A stretch of 64,000 bases of DNA from the NCBI RefSeq assembly GCF_002307495.1, contig NZ_NTMR01000012.1, positions 62,001 to 126,000 on the forward strand. The letters run 5' to 3'. Source of the stretch: Pseudomonas abyssi. GTDB taxonomy: Bacteria; Pseudomonadota; Gammaproteobacteria; Pseudomonadales; Pseudomonadaceae. This document shows, in pieces, positions 25,701 to 35,414 of this stretch; within the stretch, counting starts at the first letter, position 1; each line of letters opens with the position of its first letter. The notes below the pieces were generated by a model. It did not search any database. It had not been told where the DNA came from and saw only the letters and a program-made list of their open reading frames with translations. The position numbers were made by a program, and so were the translations under genes.

Positions 25701-27163
25701 CGCGAATCGAGCCAGCTGTGGCCCAGGCGCTCCAGCAGGCTGTCGGCGGCGTCCGGGCCCCAGCTGCCGGCGGCATAGGGCTTGGGTGAACGGTAAAAGT
25801 CGCCCCAGCCCTCAATGATCGGATCAACCCAGCGCCAGGCCGCCTCGATTTCGTCACGGCGCATGAACAGCGTCGCATCACCCTCGATCACATCCAGCAA
25901 CAGACGTTCGTAGGCGTCCCAGCGGCGCCGGGTGAAGGCGGCGGCGAAATCCAGGTTCAGATCCACGTTCTGCAGCCCCATGCCGCGCCCGGGCGACTTG
26001 GCCATTAACGACAGGCGGATACCTTCGTCCGGCTGCAAGCTGATGATCAGGCGGTTGTTCTCCGGGTTGTCGCCACTGCGCGGAAACAGCCGATGCGGTA
26101 CCGGTTTGAACTGAATGACGATCTCCGACTTGCGCTGGGCCATACACTTGCCGGTGCGCAAATAAAACGGCACCCCAGCCCAGCGCCAGTTATCGACCTC
26201 GGTCTTCAGCGCGACAAAGGTTTCGGTATTGCTGTCATGGTCGACCTTCTTCTCGAAGTAGTAGGCGGGCAGGCGCTCGCCCGCGTGCTGCCCGGCGCCG
26301 TACTGACCGCGTACGGTGCGGTCCTGCACATCCATCCCGGTGATCGGCCGCAGGGCCTCGAGGATCTTCAGCTTTTCGTTACGCACGGCCTCGGGCTCGA
26401 AATGCACCGGCGCTTCCATGGCCACCAGGCAGAGCAGTTGCAACAGATGGTTCTGCACCATGTCGCGCATGGCGCCCGCGCGGTCATAGTAGTCGCCGCG
26501 GTTCTCTACCCCGACACTTTCCAGCACGCTGATCTGCACATGATCGATATGCGCATTGCGCCACAACGGCTCGAACAGGGCATTGCCGAAGCGCAGGGCG
26601 AGCAGGTTCTGCACCGCTTCCTTGCCGAGGTAGTGATCGATACGGAACACCCGTGATTCGTCGAATACCTTGCCGATGCGGTCGTTGATTTCGTTAGCCG
26701 TTTCCAGGCTTTCGCCCAGCGGCTTCTCCAGCACCACCCGCGCGTGCTCATCGACCAGCCCGACCGAGGACAGATGCTGCACCGTGGCGGCAAACAGAGC
26801 CGGCATGGTCGCCAGATAGAACACCCGCACACGCCCGGTGCCGGGGCTCAGGACCTTGGTCAGGCGCGGAAAGGCAACGCGTTGACTGACATCCAGCGAC
26901 AGGTAGTCAAGCCGTTCGGCAAAACGTTCCCACTGCGCCGTGTCAAAGTCACCACGGGCAACATGCTGGCTGACATGCCGTCTGACCAGCTTGCCGTAGC
27001 TCTCCAGGCTGTGCTGAGCGCGGGCCAGGGCAAGAATGCGGGTATCCGGATGCAGGTGCCCGTCACGGTGCAGATAGTAGAGCGCCGGCAACAGCTTGCG
27101 CATGGCCAGATCACCCGTGCCGCCGAACACCACGATGTCACAACTGATACCCGCCTGAGCCAC
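25694..27163 (-). CDS. zwf: Glucose-6-phosphate 1-dehydrogenase
   Basis: NAD(P)-dependent enzyme of 489 residues that oxidises glucose 6-phosphate to 6-phosphogluconolactone. The cofactor fold is VVFGGTGDLAMRKLLPALYYL, the active site is RIDHYLGKEAVQNLLALRFGN, and WAGVPFYLRTGK and YERLLLDVIEGD are conserved. A strong GGAGG lies 7 bases before the GTG start at 27163. Unlike the usual Pseudomonas zwf-pgl-eda operon it stands alone, ending in a convergent overlap with the EAL gene. It is divergent from hexR, with a palindromic operator in between. Confidence 0.96.
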   Translation of the reverse strand: MAQAGISCDIVVFGGTGDLAMRKLLPALYYLHRDGHLHPDTRILALARAQHSLESYGKLVRRHVSQHVARGDFDTAQWERFAERLDYLSLDVSQRVAFPRLTKVLSPGTGRVRVFYLATMPALFAATVQHLSSVGLVDEHARVVLEKPLGESLETANEINDRIGKVFDESRVFRIDHYLGKEAVQNLLALRFGNALFEPLWRNAHIDHVQISVLESVGVENRGDYYDRAGAMRDMVQNHLLQLLCLVAMEAPVHFEPEAVRNEKLKILEALRPITGMDVQDRTVRGQYGAGQHAGERLPAYYFEKKVDHDSNTETFVALKTEVDNWRWAGVPFYLRTGKCMAQRKSEIVIQFKPVPHRLFPRSGDNPENNRLIISLQPDEGIRLSLMAKSPGRGMGLQNVDLNLDFAAAFTRRRWDAYERLLLDVIEGDATLFMRRDEIEAAWRWVDPIIEGWGDFYRSPKPYAAGSWGPDAADSLLERLGHSWLDSRY

Positions 27164-27198
27164 GCTCTGCCCTCCCCTGCATCACACGATGGGCCTTT

Positions 27199-27215
27199 TT
27201 GTAGTATAACTACAA
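27199..27215. promoter_or_regulatory. HexR operator in the zwf-hexR divergent region
   Basis: TTGTAGTATAACTACAA is a perfect palindrome (7-base arms, 3-base centre). It fits the TTGT-(spacer)-ACAA / TGTAnT-type HexR sites described in pseudomonads and other gammaproteobacteria. It lies 36 bases upstream of zwf and 81 bases upstream of hexR. Repression relieved by 2-keto-3-deoxy-6-phosphogluconate is expected. Confidence 0.75.
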
Positions 27216-27295
27216 GCTATACGCCCGCCGGCCCCACCCGCCGACGGGAAACTGGCAGCCATGCTGCCCTCACCTGCTGCCGACATCATGCCACC

Positions 27296-28165
27296 GTGAA
27301 CATGCTCCAGCACATCGCCGCCAGCCGTGACCTGCTCAGAAAGTCAGAGCTCAAGGTCGCCGATTTTGTCTTGGCGCAGGCGGCGCAGGTGATGCATTCA
27401 TCCATGGCGGACCTGTCGCAGCAGGTCGGTGTCAGCGAGCCCACCATCGTACGCTTCTGTCGCGCGATTGGCTGCAGCGGATTTCAGGACCTCAAGCTCA
27501 AGCTGGCGCAAAGCCTGGCCGCCGGCGCCAGCTTCGGGCAGTTCTCGATCAACGAGGACGACAGCGTCGATGCCCTGTCGCACAAGATCTTCGACACAAC
27601 CCTGGCAACATTGATGGAGGTACGCGAGCGCCTCGACGCTGCGGCCATCGAACAGGCCATCAGCGCACTGACCCATGCCCGCCGTGTCGAGTTCTACGGT
27701 TTTGGCGCCTCCGGTGCGGTGGCCAGCGACGCCCAGCACAAGTTCTTCCGCCTGCTGGTGTCCACCGCCGCCTACTCCGACCCGCACATGCAGGCCATGT
27801 CAGCAGTGACCCTGGGGCCGGAGGATGTCGCCGTTGCCATCTCGCAGACCGGGCGCACCAAGGACCTGCTGCATTCAGCCAGTCTGGTAGTCGAAACCGG
27901 CGCCACCCTGATCAGCCTGTGTCCGAGCCGCACGCCGCTGGCCGACGTCAGCCAGGTACACATTCCGATTGATGTGTCCGAGGACACCGATATCTATACA
28001 CCGCTGTCCTCGCGCATTGCCCACCTGGTGGTCATCGACGTGCTGGCCATGGGCATGGCCATGCGTCGCGGGCCTGAGCTGGTCAACCACCTGAAGAGCG
28101 TCAAGCGCAGCCTGCGCGGCCTGCGCCTGTCGAACAAGAGCCAGCGCGGCGAGCTGAACGAGTAA
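27296..28165 (+). CDS. hexR: Transcriptional regulator HexR (RpiR family)
   Basis: Regulator of 289 residues. An N-terminal RpiR-type helix-turn-helix (KSELKVADFVLAQ, LSQQVGVSEPTIVRFCRAIGCSGFQDLKLKLAQS) is followed by a SIS sugar-phosphate domain (VEFYGFGASGAVASDAQHKFFRL, VAISQTGRTKDLL, DIYTPLSSRIAHLVVIDVLAMGMAM). The sequence closely follows P. putida HexR, whose N-terminus MNLLQHIA supports the GTG at 27296 (giving MNMLQHIA) over the ATG two codons later. It represses central carbohydrate genes such as zwf. Confidence 0.94.
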   Translation: MNMLQHIAASRDLLRKSELKVADFVLAQAAQVMHSSMADLSQQVGVSEPTIVRFCRAIGCSGFQDLKLKLAQSLAAGASFGQFSINEDDSVDALSHKIFDTTLATLMEVRERLDAAAIEQAISALTHARRVEFYGFGASGAVASDAQHKFFRLLVSTAAYSDPHMQAMSAVTLGPEDVAVAISQTGRTKDLLHSASLVVETGATLISLCPSRTPLADVSQVHIPIDVSEDTDIYTPLSSRIAHLVVIDVLAMGMAMRRGPELVNHLKSVKRSLRGLRLSNKSQRGELNE

Positions 28166-28205
28166 CCCAGCAGCCGCCTTAGTACCAGCCCCAGGAGCAC
28201 CCCCT

Positions 28206-28484
28206 ATGCCAGTCGCCATGGCCCGCCACATTCTGGTCAAAACCGAAGCCGAAGCCGCCGCGCTGAAAAAACGCATCGCTGCCGGAGAAGCCTTTGACGT
28301 GCTGGCCAAGAAACACTCCACCTGCCCGTCAAAGAAACGCGGCGGCGATCTGGGTGAGGTACGTCCCGGCCAAATGGTCCGTGCGATCGACCAGATCATT
28401 TTCAAAAAGCCGCTGAAAGTGGTGCACGGCCCGATAAAGAGCCAGTTCGGCTATCACCTGGTGCAGGTGTTCTACCGCGACTGA
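28206..28484 (+). CDS. ppiC: Parvulin-type peptidyl-prolyl isomerase PpiC
   Basis: Single-domain cytoplasmic parvulin of 92 residues that isomerises peptidyl-proline bonds. ARHILVKTEAEAAALKKRI, FDVLAKKHSTCPSKKRGGDLGEVRPGQMV and GPIKSQFGYHLVQVFYRD match E. coli PpiC almost throughout. AGGAG stands 8 bases before the ATG. It follows hexR by 40 bases and converges on the XRE regulator gene with a 13-base overlap. Confidence 0.95.
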   Translation: MPVAMARHILVKTEAEAAALKKRIAAGEAFDVLAKKHSTCPSKKRGGDLGEVRPGQMVRAIDQIIFKKPLKVVHGPIKSQFGYHLVQVFYRD

Positions 28485-29086
28485 CGCGCGCTGCCCGGCG
28501 GGTAGTAGATCAGGTTATGAAATACCGCTGGCAGCGTGCCCGGGTTGCGATAACCGTGCGGCTGGTCAGCGGCAAAACGTACCGCCTCTCCCTCTTTCAG
28601 CGGTTGCCAGACGTCCCGCACCAGCAACTCCATCTCGCCACGCACCACCACCACGTGCTCGACCACACCCTCACTGTGCGGCTCGGACAAACGCTCGTAA
28701 CCGGGCAACAGCGTCAGCTCGAACAGCTCAAAGCCGTAACGCGCATCAAAGGGGAACAGCGGCGCAATCAACATCTGGTCCGCTGCGGGTCGTTGACGCA
28801 CGGCGTCGGCGCTACGCAGTGTCATGCCGCCCTGCTCGGCGGGCGAGGGCTCCAGAAAGGTCGACAACGAGGTACCGAAGCCAGTAGCGATCTTCCACAG
28901 CGTCGCCACCGTAGGGCTGGATTCGCCGCGCTCGATCTGGCCGAGCATCGCTTTGCTCACGCCACATTCGGTGGCGGCCCGATCCAGACTCCAGCCACGG
29001 TCGCTGCGCCACTGCCGCAGGGTGGCTGCCAGATACTGATTGATTTCCTGCATCACAGGTCCGCTCATCGAAAGGCCGCACAGCAT
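28472..29086 (-). CDS. XRE-cupin transcriptional regulator (SutR-like)
   Basis: Regulator of 204 residues. The N-terminal Cro/C1-type helix-turn-helix is LRQWRSDRGWSLDRAATECGVSKAMLGQIERGESSPTVATLWKI, and a C-terminal cupin domain contains EHVVVVRGEMELLVRD and AVRFAADQPHGYRNPG. It is divergent from a BenE-family transporter, as E. coli sutR (ydcN) is from ydcO. The ATG at 29086 is preceded by AAGGA at 8 bases; ATGs at 29068 and 29053 are alternatives. Two palindromes in the shared promoter are the probable operators. Confidence 0.88.
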   Translation of the reverse strand: MLCGLSMSGPVMQEINQYLAATLRQWRSDRGWSLDRAATECGVSKAMLGQIERGESSPTVATLWKIATGFGTSLSTFLEPSPAEQGGMTLRSADAVRQRPAADQMLIAPLFPFDARYGFELFELTLLPGYERLSEPHSEGVVEHVVVVRGEMELLVRDVWQPLKEGEAVRFAADQPHGYRNPGTLPAVFHNLIYYPPGSARQSR

Positions 29087-29098
29087 AGCAATTTCCTT

Positions 29099-29152
29099 TT
29101 GTGCGTTATAGCGCACAGTGCTAGGATCAGCCACTCGTGCGCTATAGCGCAC
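29099..29152. promoter_or_regulatory. Divergent promoter with two 16-base palindromic operators
   Basis: GTGCGTTATAGCGCAC (29101-29116) and the perfect palindrome GTGCGCTATAGCGCAC (29137-29152) have starts 36 bases apart. A BenE-direction promoter can be read as TTGTGC (29099-29104), 17 bases, TAGGAT (29122-29127). The first palindrome also contains TATAAC, a -10 candidate for the regulator gene on the minus strand. Binding would repress both directions, making these likely autoregulatory operators. Confidence 0.65.
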
Positions 29153-29175
29153 GACCATCGATCGAGGATTACCGC

Positions 29176-30336
29176 ATGCTGAAAGCCTGGTTTAACCCGT
29201 CCCACATCGCCGCCGGCTTTATCGCCGTGCTGGTGGGCTATACCAGTTCAGCGGTGATCATCTTCCAGGCCGCCGAGGCTGCCGGTGCCTCGCCACAGGA
29301 AATCAGCTCCTGGCTGTGGGCATTGGGTATCGGCATGGCGGTCACCAGCATCGGCCTGTCGTTGCGCTTTCGTGCGCCGGTGTTGATTGCCTGGAGCACA
29401 CCGGGCGGCGCGCTACTGGCCACTGGCTTGCCCGGCTTCAGTCTGAACGAGGCGATTGGCGTGTTTCTGTTCAATGCCGCACTGATCACCCTGTGCGGGT
29501 TGCTTGGCTGGTTTGACCGCATCATGCGCCTGGTGCCGGCGTCGCTGGCCGGCGCCATGCTGGCCGGGGTGCTGCTGCCGTTTGGCCTCAACCTGTTTGG
29601 CGCGCTGCAGGAGCAAACGCTGCTGGTCGGCCTGATGCTGGCCTGCTATCTGGCTAGCAAGCTGGTGTTCCCGCGCTACGTGATTCCGGTCACCTTGCTG
29701 GTGGGCGTACTGGTGGCGGCGTTGGCAGGCCAGCTGCATCTGGAGCAGCTCGACTGGTCGCTGGCACAGCCCGTGTGGACGACGCCGGCCATCTCGCTGC
29801 AGGCGCTGCTCGGGGTCGGCATTCCGCTGTTCATTGTCACCATGGCCTCGCAGAACGTACCGGGCATGGCGGTCCTGCGCGCCAACGGCTATCAGCTGCC
29901 CGCGTCGCCGCTGATGACCACCACCGGCATCACCGGCCTGCTGCTGGCGCCGTTTGGCGGTTACACCTTCAACCTGGCCGCGATCAGCGCTGCAATCTGC
30001 GCCGGTAAAGATGCCGACCCGGACCCAGCCCAGCGCTTTCGCGCCAGTGCCTGGGGCGGTTTCTTCTATCTGCTGACCGGGCTGTTCGGTGCCACGGTCG
30101 CCAGCCTGTTTGCCGCCTTTCCGCAGGCGCTGGTCATGGCCATTGCCGGCCTGGCGCTGCTCGGCACCATCGGCAACGCACTGGCCACCGCCCTGCACGA
30201 CGAGGCGCAACGCGAAGCAGCCTTCCTGACCTTTCTGGTCACCGCCTCCGGGCTGGCACTATGGGGTATCGGCAGCGCCTTCTGGGGTCTGCTGCTCGGC
30301 CTGCTGGTGCTGCGCCTGCCGCGCCGTCAGGGCTGA
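29176..30336 (+). CDS. benE: BenE-family benzoate/H+ symporter-like transporter
   Basis: Inner-membrane secondary transporter of 386 residues with about 11-12 helices. MLKAWFNPSHIAAGFIAVLVGYTSSAVIIFQAA, SLRFRAPVLIAWSTPGGALLAT, MASQNVPGMAVLRANGY and FGGYTFNLAAISAAICAGKDADPDPAQR are family hallmarks. Despite the name, many members are not linked to benzoate; here no aromatic-degradation genes are nearby. Pairing with a SutR-like regulator points instead to a YdcO-like role. AGGA lies 7 bases before the ATG at 29176. Confidence 0.88.
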   Translation: MLKAWFNPSHIAAGFIAVLVGYTSSAVIIFQAAEAAGASPQEISSWLWALGIGMAVTSIGLSLRFRAPVLIAWSTPGGALLATGLPGFSLNEAIGVFLFNAALITLCGLLGWFDRIMRLVPASLAGAMLAGVLLPFGLNLFGALQEQTLLVGLMLACYLASKLVFPRYVIPVTLLVGVLVAALAGQLHLEQLDWSLAQPVWTTPAISLQALLGVGIPLFIVTMASQNVPGMAVLRANGYQLPASPLMTTTGITGLLLAPFGGYTFNLAAISAAICAGKDADPDPAQRFRASAWGGFFYLLTGLFGATVASLFAAFPQALVMAIAGLALLGTIGNALATALHDEAQREAAFLTFLVTASGLALWGIGSAFWGLLLGLLVLRLPRRQG

Positions 30337-30884
30337 GCCGGGCGCTCACACACACCGCGATGGATTTCGCAGGTCAGCGCTTCAATGCGCTGGCTCAGCT
30401 GGTGTACCGTCTCGGTCAGCCGGGTGTTCTGCTCCATCAACTGCAGCAGCTGTTCGGTCTGCTCCGCCGCGTGGGCGGCGCGCTGTTCGCTGGCTTGCGC
30501 CAGGGCTTCGCGATGCAGCGCATCGGCCTGCGCCGAGGCCTTGTCCCGATCAGCCTGACGGGTCTGCGCCAACAAAATCAGCGGCGCGGCATAGGCGGCC
30601 TGAAAGCTGAACGCGAGATTCAGCAGAATGAAGGGATAGCGGTCAAAGCTGACCAGATCGGTCACGTTGATGGTGATCCACAGACCGACGATCAAGGTCT
30701 GCGCGATGAGAAAAACCGGCGTACCAAAAAACCGCGCGAAGGCTTCCGCGCGCAACGCAAACCAGCCGTCGCCAAATACCGAATCCAGGTGCATGTTCGG
30801 TCGCAGAAAGCGGAAATGATGCCGGCCTGCGGCGGGTGTCGCCGGGCTGATTGATCCCCTGTTGTCTTGCTCGGGTGCAGCCAT
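30327..30884 (-). CDS. DUF1003 membrane protein
   Basis: Protein of 185 residues with two central hydrophobic segments (FGTPVFLIAQTLIVGLWITIN and YPFILLNLAFSFQAAYAAPLILLAQ), the DUF1003 signature. A long predicted coiled coil rich in Ala, Glu and Gln follows (about residues 115-175). The function is unknown. GGAG stands 7 bases before the ATG at 30884, which excludes the longer frame. Its end overlaps the end of the BenE gene by 10 bases. Confidence 0.85.
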   Translation of the reverse strand: MAAPEQDNRGSISPATPAAGRHHFRFLRPNMHLDSVFGDGWFALRAEAFARFFGTPVFLIAQTLIVGLWITINVTDLVSFDRYPFILLNLAFSFQAAYAAPLILLAQTRQADRDKASAQADALHREALAQASEQRAAHAAEQTEQLLQLMEQNTRLTETVHQLSQRIEALTCEIHRGVCERPAQP

Positions 30885-30913
30885 ACGTACGCTCCTTGCC
30901 TCTGTTATCGGCA

Positions 30914-32498
<1,585 letters not shown>

Positions 32499-32499
32499 C

Positions 32500-33195
32500 A
32501 TGTCCCTGCCGCTGGACAGCGCCGACCTGGCAGCCATCTGGCTGACGCTCAAACTGGCGTCGCTGACGACCCTGGTCCTGCTGCTGATCGGTACGCCGCT
32601 GGCCTGGTGGCTGGCCCATACCCGCTCGCGGCTGAAAGGCCCGATCAGTGCGCTGGTAGCCCTGCCCCTGGTGCTGCCGCCGACGGTGCTGGGCTTCTAC
32701 CTGCTGGTTGCGCTGGGTCCGCACGGGCCGATTGGCGCGCTGACTCAGCAGCTCGGGCTGGGCACCCTGGCGTTCAGCTTCAGCGGCCTGGTGATCGGCT
32801 CGGTCTGCTACTCCATGCCCTTTGTCGTACAACCCATTCAGAACGCCTTCGAATCCATCGGCAAACGCCCGCTGGAAGTAGCCGCCACCCTCGGCGCCAG
32901 CCCGCTGGACCGCTTCTTCACCGTCGCGCTGCCGCTGGCCCGCCCGGGCATCATCACCGCCAGCGTGCTGGGCTTTGCGCATACCCTCGGCGAGTTTGGC
33001 GTGGTGCTGATGATCGGCGGCAATATCCCGGAGCGCACGCGCGTGGTCTCGGTGCAGATCTTCAACCACGTCGAAGCGATGGACTACGCCAGCGCCCACT
33101 GGCTGGCTGGCGGCGTGCTGATCTGCTCCTTCGTGATTCTGTTGCTGCTTAATCGGCGCGGGCGCCTGACGGTCATGCCGGGGGCACGCAGGTGA
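32500..33195 (+). CDS. modB: Molybdate ABC transporter permease
   Basis: Inner-membrane permease of 231 residues with about five helices. [37 protein letters not shown] and the EAA-type coupling loop [29 protein letters not shown] are typical of Mod[23 protein letters not shown] is near-invariant in the family. The stop overlaps the GTG start of modC. Confidence 0.95.
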   Translation: MSLPLDSADLAAIWLTLKLASLTTLVLLLIGTPLAWWLAHTRSRLKGPISALVALPLVLPPTVLGFYLLVALGPHGPIGALTQQLGLGTLAFSFSGLVIGSVCYSMPFVVQPIQNAFESIGKRPLEVAATLGASPLDRFFTVALPLARPGIITASVLGFAHTLGEFGVVLMIGGNIPERTRVVSVQIFNHVEAMDYASAHWLAGGVLICSFVILLLLNRRGRLTVMPGARR

Positions 33196-34271
33196 TCCAT
33201 ATCAGGCTCAAACAGCAGCTGGCTGCCTTTACGCTGGACCTGGATCTGACGCTGCCGGCGCGCGGGATCAGCGCCATCGTCGGCCCGTCCGGCTCGGGCA
33301 AAACCACGCTGCTGCGCTGTATCGCCGGCCTGGAAAGGGCGGAACAGGCGTTTATCGAGGTCAATGGCCACTGCTGGCAGGACAGCCAGCGCGGCCTCTG
33401 GCTGGCGCCGCACAAGCGCGCGCTGGGTTATGTCTTTCAGGAGGCCAGCCTGTTCGATCACCTGAACGTGCAGGCCAATCTGAACTACGGCAGACACCGC
33501 AGCGCAGAGCCGGCCAGCGACCAGCAGGCAACGCAGATCATCGAGCTGCTCGGCATTGCGCAGCTGCTCCAGCGCAGTACCAGCGGGCTGTCCGGCGGTG
33601 AGCGGCAGCGCGTCGGCATCGCCCGCGCGCTATTGGCCAACCCGCGCTTGTTGCTGCTGGATGAGCCGCTGACCGCGCTGGACCCGCAACGCAAGGCCGA
33701 CATCCTGCCGTATCTGGAGCGCCTGCACGCAGAACTGGACATGCCGCTGCTTTACGTCAGCCACTCCCCGGACGAGGTCGCCAGACTGGCGGATCACCTC
33801 GTCCTCCTGGACAACGGCACACTGCGCGCCAGCGGCCCGCTGCAGACGCTGCTGCCGCGTCTGGATCTGCCCATGGCGCACAGCGACGACGCGCGCAGCG
33901 TGCTGCACGGGCAGGTCAGCGCCTGCGATGATCGCTATCAGTTGCTGGAGCTGACCCTCGATGGCAGCCCGCTGCAGCTGCGCCTGCCGCACTCGGCGCT
34001 ACCGCTCGGGCAGCGCGTGCGGGTCGCGGTCCAGGCCCGCGATGTCAGCCTGGCGCTGGAGAAGCCGCAACACAGCAGTGTGCTCAACCAGTTGCCTGCG
34101 CACATCGAGGCCATCGAACCCGGCAGCCACCCGGCACAGGCGCTGGTGCGCCTTGCGCTGGGTGACAACGTCTTGCTGGCACGCCTTACGCGCTACTCGG
34201 TAGACCAACTGCAGTTGCAACCGGGGCTGCCGGTGTGGGTGCAGATCAAGGCTGTGGCGCTGTTCGACTGA
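33192..34271 (+). CDS. modC: Molybdate ABC transporter ATP-binding protein
   Basis: ATPase of 359 residues. Walker A is [17 protein letters not shown], the Q-loop lies in [13 protein letters not shown], the signature is [15 protein letters not shown] and Walker B is [15 protein letters not shown]-terminal TOBE/Mop domain (from about residue 285) can bind molybdate for feedback inhibition. Starts with GTG overlapping the modB stop by four bases. Converges on the next gene with a 26-base overlap. Confidence 0.95.
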   Translation: MIHIRLKQQLAAFTLDLDLTLPARGISAIVGPSGSGKTTLLRCIAGLERAEQAFIEVNGHCWQDSQRGLWLAPHKRALGYVFQEASLFDHLNVQANLNYGRHRSAEPASDQQATQIIELLGIAQLLQRSTSGLSGGERQRVGIARALLANPRLLLLDEPLTALDPQRKADILPYLERLHAELDMPLLYVSHSPDEVARLADHLVLLDNGTLRASGPLQTLLPRLDLPMAHSDDARSVLHGQVSACDDRYQLLELTLDGSPLQLRLPHSALPLGQRVRVAVQARDVSLALEKPQHSSVLNQLPAHIEAIEPGSHPAQALVRLALGDNVLLARLTRYSVDQLQLQPGLPVWVQIKAVALFD

Positions 34272-34908
34272 CCGACGCGCATAACCACTGCTGCAGCAGG
34301 CGTCGATCAATCAAGCGGATGCCCGAGCGCCGCGCCAGCGTCCGGGCATCGGCATCGATACGCCCATGACAGACCAGCAAGCCACCATCAACGCCCTGCT
34401 TGGTCATCCGCTCACGCAGCGCCAGCAGATCGGCCCGCCGCAGGTGGGGGGCGCGCCAGCAGGTAAGGTCCAGCACAACGTCCTCCTCGCCCTGGCGCAG
34501 GAGGATGCCGCCATCCGCCGCACAGCCGTTCTGCAGCAGCAGTCCTTCCGCCTGCAGAGCCCAAAGCACCAGCGCGCGCACGTCCTGACGGCTGAGCTGC
34601 TGGAGCAGATGGTCGGGTGACGCTTCCTGCTGCAGTCTACTGACACGCCGACGACGCGACAGACGATTGAACAGATCGGCCACCGCAGCGCACAGCAGCG
34701 CCAGCGGCAACAACACCTGACCGACCAGGGTAAAGCCGTGCAGCAAGGTCCCACCGGTCGCCGGAACGCTGCCCTGCCAGAACCGATAGCCCAGCCAGTG
34801 CAGCAGCAAACCACTGAGCAGCGCCAACAGCAGATACAGCCACCAGGGAACCTGGGAACGGCTCTGCAGCAGGGTTTCCAAAGGGGTAAGGGGGCGGCGG
34901 GCAGTCAT
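34246..34908 (-). CDS. Membrane-anchored restriction-endonuclease-like (Mrr-type) protein
   Basis: Protein of 220 residues with two N-terminal membrane helices (VPWWLYLLLALLSGLLLHWLGY and GFTLVGQVLLPLALLCAAVADLF), then a basic linker and a C-terminal Mrr-like endonuclease fold (LSRQDVRALVLWALQAEG, GGILLRQGEEDVVLDLTCWR, GGLLVCHGRIDADARTLARRSGIRLIDRRLLQQWL). The expected Q/E-x-K of the nuclease site appears as TCW, so catalysis is doubtful. AGGAG 6 bases before the ATG at 34908 fixes the start. The function is unknown. Confidence 0.72.
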   Translation of the reverse strand: MTARRPLTPLETLLQSRSQVPWWLYLLLALLSGLLLHWLGYRFWQGSVPATGGTLLHGFTLVGQVLLPLALLCAAVADLFNRLSRRRRVSRLQQEASPDHLLQQLSRQDVRALVLWALQAEGLLLQNGCAADGGILLRQGEEDVVLDLTCWRAPHLRRADLLALRERMTKQGVDGGLLVCHGRIDADARTLARRSGIRLIDRRLLQQWLCASVSRTAPQP

Positions 34909-35020
34909 CCGTAACTCCTGAAGCTGGCTCCTTGCCAGCACTATTGCAACGATAGTCGCAGTCACCGATCAGGTAAAGACCGCGCCGCAACGCAGCGGTA
35001 GCGCTCAGGCAGATCGACAA

Positions 35021-35323
35021 TCAGCCTGGCTGATTCAGGATAGCATCCAGCAGGCCGGGGAAACGGGCATCCAGGTCAGCGCGTCGCAGGCTGTTCATGT
35101 GCGTGGTACCGACGCTCTGGGTGCACACCAGGCCGGCATCGCGCATCACGCGGAAATGGTGAGACATGCTCGACTTTGGCCTGCCGCCATCCAGATCACC
35201 GCAACTGGCCTCGCCTACCTCGGCCAGGCGGCGCACGATTTCCAGCCGCACCGGATCACTCAGGGCGTAGAGCACACGTTCGAGCAGCAGCTCGTTGGCA
35301 GGGGGGTGTTTGAAGGGTCGCAT
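35021..35323 (-). CDS. ArsR-family transcriptional regulator
   Basis: Winged-helix regulator of 100 residues: RVLYALSDPVRLEIVRRLAEVGEASCGDL, then the recognition helix KSSMSHHFRVMRDAGLVCTQSVGTTHMNSLRRADLDARFPG. Two cysteines are present (about positions 41 and 67), but no classical metal-binding ELCVCDL motif, so the effector is unclear. It is divergent from xenA, with a 7-base inverted repeat in the gap, and probably represses xenA and itself. Confidence 0.88.
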   Translation of the reverse strand: MRPFKHPPANELLLERVLYALSDPVRLEIVRRLAEVGEASCGDLDGGRPKSSMSHHFRVMRDAGLVCTQSVGTTHMNSLRRADLDARFPGLLDAILNQPG

Positions 35324-35358
35324 GACGCTGATGATACACAGGGGTTTACTTCTGATCC

Positions 35359-35382
35359 ATAGTTCCAATATTATCGAACTAT
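35359..35382. promoter_or_regulatory. Inverted repeat operator between arsR-type gene and xenA
   Basis: ATAGTTC (35359-35365) and GAACTAT (35376-35382) form a perfect inverted repeat with a 10-base AT-rich centre. This is the size expected for an ArsR-family dimer site. It lies 36 bases from the regulator start and 33 bases from the xenA start. Confidence 0.6.
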
Positions 35383-35414
35383 TGAATAACCCAATCAGCT
35401 GCCGGAGGCTATCC

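Noticed and set aside
29176-30336. Interpretation of the BenE-family gene as part of benzoate degradation
   Set aside because: No ben or cat genes are in the window, and the divergent XRE-cupin regulator points to a YdcO-like transporter instead.
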